From NCBI GenBank assembly GCA_034509735.1, contig JACGWO010000012.1, forward strand, positions 186,001 through 250,000: a stretch of DNA of 64,000 nt, written 5' to 3'. Below are positions 24,301 through 33,899 of this stretch, one piece after another. How positions within the stretch are numbered: position 1 is the first letter of the stretch; each line of letters begins with the position of its first letter. Under the pieces are notes generated by a model that saw only the letters and a program-made list of their open reading frames with translations, searched no databases and was not told where the DNA came from. The position numbers and the translations under genes were made by a program. This DNA comes from Sesamum alatum. Its lineage: Eukaryota; Streptophyta; Magnoliopsida; Lamiales; Pedaliaceae.

Positions 24301-26747
24301 AACTCATTTTTGGCTATATTATATATTCAATCTACTCTAATAATGAATATTAAAGCCACTTTCGATTATATGACTAGAACTCCCTCTTATTCAACATAAA
24401 AATGCACTAGTACTATCATAAAAACACTCTTTCGAGCCATGGACTTAGCTTTGTACCTTTGCACAACGATAAACTCCTTTAAAGAAATTTAGACACTTAT
24501 GCACTTTTTATCTTTGCCATATCGAGGGCTTGGTCAATCTTCGTAATCAATCCTACGTCCAGATGCATGGCCTAATACTCAACACATCGTAGGAAACACT
24601 TGTGTTTTTAGTCCTTATAATTGACTAATAGATGACTCATTTTGGCTATAAATATATTCGTATTGACTCTAATAATCAATATTAAAGCCACTCTTCGATT
24701 ATAAGACCAGGACTCGATGTTATTCAACATTAAAATGCACTAGGACTACATCTAGAGCACTCTTTTGAGCCATGTACTCAGTTTTGTACCTTTGCGCAAT
24801 GACAAACTCCTTTAAACAAGTTTAGACACTAATGCACTTTTATCTTTGACATATCGAGGGCTTGGAGAACCATCATAATCAATCGTACATCCGGATACAT
24901 GCCTAATACTCAACACAATCATAGGAAACACCTTGCGCTTTCAGTCCTTATCATTGGCTGATAGATGACTCATTTTTTGCTATAAATATATTCGTATTGA
25001 CTCTAATAATCAATATTAAAGCCACTATTCAATTATACGACTAGGACTCCATCTTATTCAATATCAAAATGCACTAGGACTACATCTAGAACACTCTTTT
25101 GAGCCGTGGATTCAGCTTTGTACCTTTGCCCAACGACAAACTCCTTTAAACAAGTTTAGACGCTAATGCACTTTTATCTTTGCATATCGAGGGCTTGGAG
25201 AACCTTCACAATCAATCGTACGTCCGGATACAAGCATAATACTCAACACAATCGTAGAAAACACCATGTGCTTTCAGTCCTTTATATTGACTGATAGATG
25301 ACTCACTTATTGGTTATAAATATATTCGTCTTGACTCTAATAATCAATATTAAAGCTACTCTTCGATTATATGACTAGGACTCTGTCTTATTCAACATAA
25401 AAATGAACTAGACTACATCTAGAACACTCTTTTGAGCCATGGACTCAGCTTTGTACCTTTGCGCAACGACAAACTCCTTTAAACATGTTTAGACACTAAA
25501 GTACTTTTATTTTTTCTATATCGAGGGCTTGGAGAACCTTCATAATCTATCGTACGTCCGGATACATGCCTAATACTCAACACAATCGTAGGAAACCGTG
25601 TGCTTTGAGTCCTTATCATTGATTGATAGATGACTCATTTTTGCTATAAATATATTTGTATTACTCTAATAATTAATTATTTAAGCCACACTTCGAATAT
25701 ATGACTAGGGACTCCATCTTATTCAACATAAAAAATGCACTAGTACTACATCTAAACACTCGTTTGAGCCATGGACTCAGCTTTGTATGCGTAAAGACAA
25801 ACTCCTTTAAAAAAGTTTAGACACTAATGCACTTTTATCTTTGTCCATATCGAGGGCTTGGAGTACCTTCATAATCAATTGTACTTATGGATACATGCCT
25901 AATACTCAACATAATCGTAGGAAAGCACCTTGTGCTTTCAGTCCTTATCATTGACTGATAAGATGACTCATTTTTGCTATAAATATAATGTATTGACTCT
26001 AATAATCAATATTAAAGCCACTCTTCAATTATACGACTAGGACTCATCTTATTCAATATCAAAATGCACTAGGACTACATCTAGAACACTCTTTCGAGCC
26101 ATGCATAAGCTTTGTACCTTTGCGCAACGAGAAACTCCTTTAAACAAGTTTAGACACTAATGCACTTTTATCTTTGCCATATCGAGGGCTGGGAGAACCT
26201 TCATAATCAATCGTACGTCCGGATACAAGCCTTATACTCAACACAATCGTAGGAAACACCTTGTGTTTTCAGTCCTTATCATTGACTAATAGATTACTCT
26301 TTTTTTGCTATAAATATATTCGTATTTACTCTAATAATCAATATTAAGCCACTATTCGATTATACGACTAGGATTCCATGTTATTCAACATAAAATGCTC
26401 TAGGACTATATCTAGAACACTGTTTTTGAGCCATGGACTCAAACATTGTACCTTGGCGCAACGACAAACTCCATTAAACAAGTTTAGACATTAAAGCACT
26501 TTTATGTTTGCCATATCGAGGACTTGGAGAACCTTCATAATCAATCATATGTCCGGATACATATGCCTAATACTCAACACAATCGTAGGAATTACCTTGT
26601 ACTTTCAATCCTTATCATTGACTGATAGATAACTCATTTTTGGCTATAAATATATTCATTTCTACTCTAATAATCAATATTAAAGCCACTCTTCGATTAT
26701 ATGACTAGAACTCCCTCTTATTCAACGTAAAAATGCACTAGTACTAT
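15336..26747 (+). repeat. Tandem satellite block 3
   Basis: This block is the ~330-bp satellite in the same orientation, resuming in phase at gagggctaggagaacc. Copies up to about 20 kb are indel-rich. From about 20.1 kb to the EPRV junction they are much cleaner and of regular length. A truncated monomer is seen near 23785, where actcaacac joins directly to ttttcgcgcaacg. The two subtypes alternate irregularly. ORFs listed by translation (for example 18924-19187 and 23355-23621) are repeat-derived. The block ends within aatgcactagtacta at the EPRV. Confidence 0.96.
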
Positions 26748-26759
26748 TGCTTTGTGCTA

Positions 26760-27904
26760 CTGATAAGGATCCTGAGCATCTTGCATAGGATCTGAGTGTT
26801 CTGTGTTCTGGCTCATCATCTCTTCGTCCTCGTCATCTGATGACTCGAGCAATTCTTTGATTTTGATTTTTCAAGTCCTTCTTTGATGCACTTGAAAGCA
26901 ATTCCTTCAATACTTCAGAGATTTCCTTTTTGGACTTTGTTGATTTAGTCGGTGTAATCGGTTCCAAGTGAATAATCCCTCATACAGAGAAGACTGAGTC
27001 TTTGAAGAATTTAAATTTATCCCACCGTTTAATAAGTATCTTCTTCCTATATAAGGAATATTTTCAAAACTTTCTCCTAACTTCTGAAATGTTCTTTTTG
27101 ATACAAGTACATCCCACCGAATAATCCATGGTATTTGATAAAGAGCTGCAAACATAAGCCCATGAGCTTTCATAGACACATTGGTCTTGACAAAGTCTTC
27201 ATAAATCAATCTAATTTTATGTGGTAAAATAATAGGATACAATCCCCAATTAGCAAACCAACATATGAACCATTGAGGAAATTAGGTGCCTTAAGTTCTT
27301 TGAACTGCAGAAACCAGCTATGCTTTCTTTGTCTATTTTCGTAGCAGAGGGCGATGTCCCATGCTTTGATATAATCAAAATAATTGAAATATAACTTATT
27401 CCTATGAGGATACTTGGTATCAGGCACAATTTCTTTAAATCGATACAAATCTCCTTCCCATTGTTCAGGAGTTATAACTTTGATAATATAAGCTTTTGAG
27501 AAAGCCCATTCTCCACCAGATCTTATGGAGGAATCAAATTGCACTGATCCAGTATATGTTAATATTTCCTGATAATACAAGAAGTCTTTCGGATAGAGGA
27601 AAGGGTCTGTAAAATTTTTTAGATAGAAGTTCATAACTTCCTCTGAGGACAAATGCATATATTTTCCTTCAATCGGAGATATCCAATTAGTGGAGATTGG
27701 AATATAGGGATAAACATATTCTTTCGCAGAAGCAGATTTTACTGCTATTTTGTAGGCATCTTCTCTGAGCCTCTCTTCTTCAGGAACAGCTTTTAAAGCT
27801 TCTTCTCTTAACGTTTTACTGTCCTTTTCAAAGGCCAGTTTATATGGTTGAAATTTATTTAGGTTAATATTACCTTTGCTGGATGATGCTCTATCTTTGT
27901 TCAT
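26760..27904 (-). pseudogene. EPRV ORF2, unknown function, frameshifted
   Basis: The second ORF of the EPRV starts at ATG 27904-27902, overlapping the ORF1 stop by ATGA. The first 232 codons are open (to 27206). The frame then shifts near 27240 to the 111-codon stretch 27242-26907, and shifts again near 26880 into an acidic Ser/Asp/Glu tail (ESSDDEDEEMM). The N-terminus is Lys/Glu-rich and the middle is aromatic-rich, with KHSWFLQFK near residue 200 and IPWIIRWDV further on. No catalytic motif is recognised. Position suggests the slot used by the transactivator in some caulimovirids, but I see no sequence support for that. A similar protein of unknown function is part of the florendovirus layout. 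Confidence 0.7.
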
Positions 27905-28325
27905 TGCTTTCCCTGCAAAAATTCACGAGTTAAAAAATCAGGTAAGGAGTTATGTGATCCTTTAATAAACTCAATACCAAAATCGAATACAGATAATATG
28001 GCTTGCCACCTAGCAAAGATTTGTTTCGAGGCTAAATTTTTAACATCTTTTTGTAATATTTCTTTTGCAGATCTGCAATCTACTCGTAACAAAAAATTTT
28101 GATTTAATAAATCACTTTCGAATTTTTGAATGCACAGAACAATAGACAAAATCTCCTTTTTAACCGTAGAGTAATTAACTCTAGGTCCTCTCCATACTCC
28201 CGAGGTGAACCTTACTAATGATTCTTTATCATTAATCCTTTGTTTAAGTATTCCTCCATATCCTACATCGGAAGCATCGGTCTCAACAATTTTGAAGGCA
28301 TCTGGGTTTGAAATTGCAAGACAAG
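27901..28325 (-). pseudogene. EPRV RNase H domain (C-terminus of ORF1)
   Basis: RNase H removes genomic RNA during reverse transcription. After a frameshift near 28320, the frame reads through ETDASDVGYGG (first catalytic Asp), KKEILSIVLC (Glu), LLRVDCRSAKEIL (Asp) and SLPDFLTREFL (last Asp) to the stop at 27901-27903, which overlaps the ORF2 ATG. All four expected acidic residues are visible, so this domain is the least damaged of ORF1 apart from the upstream frameshift. The match to the caulimovirid RNase H type is good. Confidence 0.87.
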
Positions 28326-30012
28326 GATTTCTTTAATTCTTGCTTTAATTTTTCTAACAGCATTAGCGTGTTCGGTGCTCCAAATTGGAGGGTTTTTCTT
28401 GAGTCTCTCAAATAATGGTTTAGCATCATAGGCCAAATCTTTATAAAATTCAGCAACATAATTTAGACTTCCAAGAAACATTTGTAGTTGATTTTTATCC
28501 TTGATTTCATCAGGAAACTTTTTCAGCAAATATTATAGCTCTATCTATAGGGAAGATAGTCCCTTCTCTAATAATATGCCCTAGAAATTTTATTTCAGTC
28601 TGAAAGAGTTTAATCTTCTTAGCAGAAACAACTAATCCTGCTCTCACAACAACGTCTACAAATATTTTTAGATGTTTAAAATGTTGTTCAATAGATTTTG
28701 AAAATATTAGGACATCATCAATATAGACTATTGTAAATGCCGTATAAGCGTTAAATATGTCATTCATAATCCTTTGAAATTCATAAGGGGCATTCTTAAG
28801 TCCGAAAGGCATAACGTTCCATTCATAATGGCCAAAAGGGACAGTGAAAGCTGTCTTATAACGATCTTCTTCTTTTATTTGGATTTGCCAAAATCCTGAT
28901 TTCATGTCAAATTTTGACATAACTTTAGCTGAATAAAGCCTATTCAAAAGGTCCTTTTTGTTTGGAATTGGGTATCTTATCCACCTTAAAGCTTTGTTTA
29001 GAGGTTTGTAGTTTATAACTAACCTGGGAACCCCTCTTTCAAGTTCTGCTGCATTTTCTACATAAAAGGCAGGACAACTCCAAGGACTATGGGATGGCCT
29101 TATAAGTTTTTTAAGTAATAACTCCTCTATTTCTTTTTTGCATATTTTTAAATGTCTAGGACCCATGGCAATGGGTCTAGCTTTAGTGGGAATCTGATTT
29201 TCTTTAAAATCAGCCTCATAAGGTAAAGAGACAACATGTTTGTTCCTTTCCCATAAGGCATTAGGAATATCTGAGCAGATTGTTTTTTCTATATAAGATT
29301 GTAAATCCTTGATTTTATTTTGTAAATAAGGAGAAGAAATTTTTTCTTTTAATTTTTTATAACTAATCTCTTGGGATAAAGAGTTTAAAAAGTTTTCTTT
29401 TCTTTCAATTGTTTTTTGAATTAAGTCTATCTCATGATATTTTGGCTGAGTGACAAAATTGAACTTTAATTCATTTCCTTTTACTACACTTGTAATTCCT
29501 TCTTTGGATACTTCTTTGATTGGATAAAGCATGTGAAGAAAAGGATTTCCTAATATCACGTCATGAGAGAGATTTTTTACCACTATAAATGGCATTTCTA
29601 GACAAATTCCTTTATTACAAACAACAGTGTTTTGTAATTTATATTTCACTACTAATTTCCTTCCATCTGCTGCGTTAAGGACTTCAGTTGTTTTTGAAAA
29701 ATACCTAGAGGGTACTAACCCTTCATTAATGCAGTTTAAGTCTGCCCTTGAATCTATCATGGCAATAGCCGAAAAATAATATTCTTTATGCACAACAATA
29801 GTAACCTTGGTGTGCCATTTATGGGTTATAACTCTGTCAATCATATTAACAAAAGTTAAAGAGTTTAACTCTTCTTTTTGCAATAATTCTTCCTTTTCAA
29901 TACTTATTTCTTCCTCGTTATCACTAGATGAATAATTATGAGATTTAATCTCAAGGGCAGAAACTCTAGATTTTAGTTCCTGTATTTCTTGTTTTAGAAT
30001 TTTTACTTCATG
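28310..30012 (-). pseudogene. EPRV aspartic protease and reverse transcriptase
   Basis: This is the Pol part of the polyprotein. From 30012 the frame is open without a Met, continuing the capsid frame after a single TGA. It starts with a coiled-coil-like segment (EIQELKSRVSALEIK). The protease follows, with AMIDSRADLNCI: the catalytic Asp is present, but the conserved D-S/T-G-A glycine is Arg, which should abolish activity. The RT domain covers about residues 230-400 of the open stretch and shows RLVINYKPLN, SKFDMKSGFWQI and YIDDVLIFSKS, so its catalytic aspartates are intact. A frameshift at about 28515 separates the connection segment (KFPDEIKDKNQLQMFLGSLNY), and another near 28320 precedes RNase H. 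Confidence 0.92.
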
Positions 30013-31949
30013 TCATAATTCTGCCGTAGAGGCTTCTGTAGTTGTAGAAGTAGATACATTAGAGTTTTTAACTCTATTCATTATTTCTTTAAAATTATAA
30101 GCTTCTGGCTCTTTTATTTTTAATTTTTTCTCAGGTTTTCGGTCTTTATAAGATTCTAAATATTTTTGTAACATTTCCTTTTTCTCGTTCGGATCAGGAA
30201 TTTTATCTATAAGATCTAGAATAAAACTTTCTTCTTTTGTTAATACAAATAATCCGTTAGCATGACATAAAGCTTTATAATAGTCACAATTTCCTTCACA
30301 ACTATTGGATTCATCGTTTTCTGATCCTTCATTTTCTGATTTATCAGATTCTTCATTGTTTTCCTCTTCAGAATTTATTTCTGTTATAACAGATAATTTC
30401 AAATTTTGATCTTCTAGTTCTGATTCTTCTATAAGAAGCTTTTGTAACGCGGTTTTAAGATCTTCATCTATATCAAGATTTAGAATTCTTCTTTTCATCT
30501 TATATCTATTAGCATAATGTCCTGGGGAACGACATTTCCAACATATTGGAATTCTTTTTTGTTTAGGAGGATTTTCTCTTTTCTTTTTCCTATACTCTTT
30601 TCTTGGAGGATTTCCTTCTACATTAGTACCCTTTTTCTTATAATAGCGTTTTTTATTAGAGGTTTTATAAACTCTTTTCTTCTTATCTAGTGGTTTACTG
30701 GGTGTTAACCCTATTTGTTCACAGAAGTCTCCAAGAACTCTTTTTCCATAAATTTTCTCCTTCTGGATTTCTTATGTAATTTTATTTCATTACACAGACA
30801 CATTCCTTCAGCTACGATTTCTGAAGCAAGATCACCATAGGTATAGAGATGATATGGTATAATACCTTGATGTTTTTGTTTTATGCGGTTTTTAACCCTT
30901 TCTGCAAAGAAATGAGGGAGTCCTAATAAGAACTTTTCTTTCCAAAACTCATGTTGACTATCTTCTCTAGTAAATATTTTAGAGAAAAAGACATCTTTGT
31001 ACCATTTAAAATGGGATAAGCTGGGACATTTTAAGTTCATAAGTTGTTCCTGGGTTTTGTCTAATTGTAATGAAGTACTTCCTATAAAGTGCTTAGCTAT
31101 AGTATAAATCAAAGTGTTAACACAATCCGTTACTTGGCTATTGTTTTCTAATTTTACTGCATTTAATATATGCAATTTTGCTTCATCTGATAGGTGAAAA
31201 TCCCACCAACCTTTAAGTTGACCTGTAAATCCTTGAATTATAGCTTTAGCTATTTTAGAGTCAGCATTTCCTTTAAGGCGACAAGCAGTAGCATACATAG
31301 TGATATAATGTAATTTTGTTTGTATTTGATACTCAGTATGCCCATCAATATTCCATTCATGAATGGAAGTTCCGTCAAACGAAGCCCCAGATAAATAATT
31401 TTCTTGTTCTTCTATCAGAAGGTCCACTGGGGTTGGCCTATGATAATAAGGCTTCCTATTATTGTTATTTCCAAAATCAATTTTATTGAGCTCATACGGT
31501 TCTTGTTGTAATTCTTTTCTGAACATTTCTTCTAACTGATCTATCTCTTGATCAGAATTCCCATCTTCCTTTTCGGAATTATTCTCTTGTGCTCCAATAA
31601 GAGGGGCTATATCTTTGTCTTTTATCCCAAGGTTTTTTAACCTTTTTAATATTTCTTCCAGAACCTCAGAATCTTCGGAGGCTTTATTAATTTTAACATT
31701 AATTTTTTCAGAAGGTAATGGTTTGAATAAAACCTTTTCCTTTTCAATAGTCTTACTAGTTTGAGGCAACTCGGTATGATCTTTATAAAGATATTTATTA
31801 ACATGTTGTTCTATTCTGGTAAGCTGCCTTCCGATAGTTTGTAAAGACAAATTTGTATAGTCGTTCTGTTCTATTGCAGCTTCTATTTTATTATCTTTTC
31901 TGTATGGGGTAGCATTAACCTCTTCTTTATCGATTTTAATAGACAAATT
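30013..31949 (-). pseudogene. EPRV capsid protein with zinc knuckle
   Basis: Coat protein region. The open stretch 31946-30711 holds an acidic N-terminus and the caulimovirid core (FTGQLKGWWDFHL near 31220, then FWKEKFLLGLPHFF). A frameshift near 30745 moves the reading to the frame that carries a Lys/Arg-rich segment and the knuckle CWKCRSPGHYANRYKM (30543-30496). The fourth ligand of the C-C-H-C knuckle is Tyr instead of Cys, a TGT to TAT change. An acidic C-terminal part (EEENNEESDKSENEGSEND) follows, to the stop at 30015-30013. That TGA is in the same frame as the protease-RT segment, so the two were probably one ORF. There is no Met at the start: a TAA (31952-31950) in the same frame separates it from the upstream linker. 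Confidence 0.88.
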
Positions 31950-32410
31950 AATTTATGGGGGATGAATACTTTTAATAATTTTTCCCTTTGTTGTAATAAA
32001 ATTCTGATAGGCAGCATTAATATTAGCGATAATATTCTCATCAGAGAACTTAGGAAAGTTATTTTCTCGTTTCTCTATTTTATAGAAAATATTCATGACC
32101 TCAAAGAAGTCTATTTCTTCCTTCATTTTTCTTAAAAATTTCTTATAGGTTTTAAACCACTTCTCTTGGCTTTTTGTTGATTTTAAATAAAACCATTTTC
32201 TCTTAATTTCATTTTTTGGAGAATAGAATAATTCTCTTAGTCGCCCTTCAAAGGGAAATTCTAGATTTTTATCTACGGTTAAGGTATTTCAACCAAAAAC
32301 ACTTCTTTCATCTTCAAAACCATATCCCATGTCGGAGGGGGTAGGTGATTTAGCCCGTGACGAAGAAGGGATTTCCACTTTATATTCTGGTTGACTAACC
32401 CCATCCGATG
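31950..32410 (-). pseudogene. EPRV linker between movement and capsid domains
   Basis: Coding-type sequence joins the movement protein to the capsid. After a frameshift near 32415 it reads SQPEYKVEIPSSSRAKSP and GYGFEDERSVFG, then an in-frame TGA near 32290. A Lys-rich stretch follows (KNEIKRKWFYLKSTKSQEKW, FFEVMNIFYKIEKREN), and it ends at the TAA 31952-31950, in the same frame as the capsid segment. There is no recognised domain; the density of charged residues suggests a helical spacer. The continuity supports an original single polyprotein. Confidence 0.7.
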
Positions 32411-33374
32411 TATTTTTTAATATAACTTGTTCCTTTTTCAAATCGTGATAAGGGAATTGAAGATGTAGAACATCTACCAGACATTATTTCCTCTTTCCTA
32501 GAATTCTCCCTTATATTAAGGTGAGTAACTCGATCTTTAGAGAATCTTATCTCTACATCTCCATCTGGATATTCTATAATTTCTTCTAACCTTTTATTTT
32601 CCTGTTTTACAGGTTTATTGCCTTCCTCAAGGGTCCATTTTTCAGGAAGATTAACTTGATCCCAAGTAATAGTCTTGGGGATTACAACATTACTCTTAGA
32701 TATGTCAGTTACGAACATGGTTGTAGTCCTAGGATTTTGATTTATAAATTTCCTCATATCAGGACCCACTGTATTCATGACCTTGTAATAAAGTCTAAAA
32801 ATAAGAAAAACGTTTTGAGTTCCAGGCATCATATCAAATCCATCTGATTTTATATCTAAGCATAAAGCATGTTTCAAATTTGGATCTGCTAAAGAAACAG
32901 TAAAATCAGGAAAGCATGAGAAGTATATGGGTCCATCACATAACCTGGATTCTACTATTCCGAACAAGGAATCATGGAATTTGTTATGCCTCTTATCTCT
33001 TACTGCAATCAATGCCGAAGTATTTAAACCTAGTCTAGTGGCAGGCCTTAAGGCAATTTGGACCATTCCAATATGCAAGAATTTGTATTTTTGCCTATGC
33101 AAGGCCATAAGTCTTTTAGAAAATAAATGGAATGTACTATATCCTTCAGATAAAGGAATTGATTGTTCAACTGCCTTAATATATAATCAGTTCTTCTAAT
33201 AAAACTTCCCGTGCTCTTGTAATTTTTTCCTGTTGGATAAACAGGCATTTTCCAGTCATTTAAACTTTTATCAATGTTATCATTAGTAACAATTTCCTTA
33301 TTCTTATTAGTAAATTCTTGTTGATCTAAATCGTCATTAGAGCTAAAAGACAGAACTCGACTGAACCTATTCAT
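32411..33374 (-). pseudogene. EPRV movement protein (30K superfamily)
   Basis: Cell-to-cell movement protein at the start of ORF1. A Met at 33374-33372 opens a segment that includes SFIRRTDYIL. A frameshift near 33178 moves reading to the frame of 33108-32395, and KAVEQSIPLSEG joins the two. The core shows LHIGMVQIALRP, IAVRDKRHNKFHDS, GIVESRLCDGPIYFSCFP (the conserved Asp region of the 30K fold) and LFRLYYKVMN-like residues (as FRLYYKVMNT), typical of caulimovirid movement proteins. The C-terminal part is charged and shifts frame again near 32415. The start codon is probable but unproven. Confidence 0.88.
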
Positions 33375-33553
33375 TTGATCTTCCTTATCACTGTCAACGA
33401 TTTACACCTAAGGATTCCCTAACAGCCTTCTAGGCAAACAACAGGAACATAAACAGGCTACGCGACTTTAAGGCAAAGTGCCCTGGTTTCAAAGGAAGAT
33501 CCCTATGAATCAGTAAAGTCTTAGCTTTTAGGTTTGTATGACAAACTAGACCC

Positions 33554-33793
33554 TTATGCTAATAATATTTCTACCTGCTTTTCGAAAGACTTTAAAGAAG
33601 ATTTTACCGTTTTAAGTTCCTTTTCGTAGTATTCAGGCCGAATACTTTGATTGATCTGATCTTTTAGGTATTTAATATATCTTTTGGTGTACTCGATTTT
33701 TAACTTTAGCTTGGATAAATAATTACCCTTTTGAATATAATAATCACGGTATGGCAGAATATCAACACTTCTGTAAGAAGTATATGAAGACAT
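33554..33793 (-). CDS. Small leader ORF in the EPRV, 79 codons, unknown
   Basis: This is an open frame between the primer-binding site and ORF1. It starts MSSYTSYRSVDI and continues with a Lys/Leu/Ile-rich helical stretch (KLKLKIEYTKRYIKYLKDQI) that could form a coiled coil. Caulimovirid leaders often carry small ORFs, and some genera have a short separate ORF here. The 33375-33553 interval to ORF1 has stops in the reading direction. I recognise no family, and it may be a relic N-terminus or a chance opening. Confidence 0.35.
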   Translation of the reverse strand: MSSYTSYRSVDILPYRDYYIQKGNYLSKLKLKIEYTKRYIKYLKDQINQSIRPEYYEKELKTVKSSLKSFEKQVEILLA

Positions 33794-33885
33794 ATACGTA
33801 CCATTAAGATCTTTAAGATCCTTATGCCGAGACCAGGGACGAGGACTTCTTCTGGCCTTACCCCCCCACGCAGAACCACATCAAA

Positions 33886-33899
33886 TGGCTCTGATACCA
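33886..33899 (-). promoter_or_regulatory. EPRV primer-binding site (initiator tRNA-Met)
   Basis: The minus strand reads TGGTATCAGAGCCA, complementary to the 3' end of plant initiator tRNA-Met, the minus-strand primer of caulimovirids. It lies upstream of ORF1 and only 83 bp from the right junction with satellite. It fixes the 5' origin of the viral genome map. Confidence 0.9.

Noticed and set aside
26760..27904. Naming EPRV ORF2 as the caulimovirid transactivator
   Set aside because: Only its position after RNase H suggests this; I see no transactivator motif, so it is left as unknown.
33886..33899. Possible tRNA gene at the tRNA-Met-like sequence
   Set aside because: Only the 3' complementary stretch is present, with no cloverleaf around it. 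Its position upstream of viral ORF1 makes it a primer-binding site.
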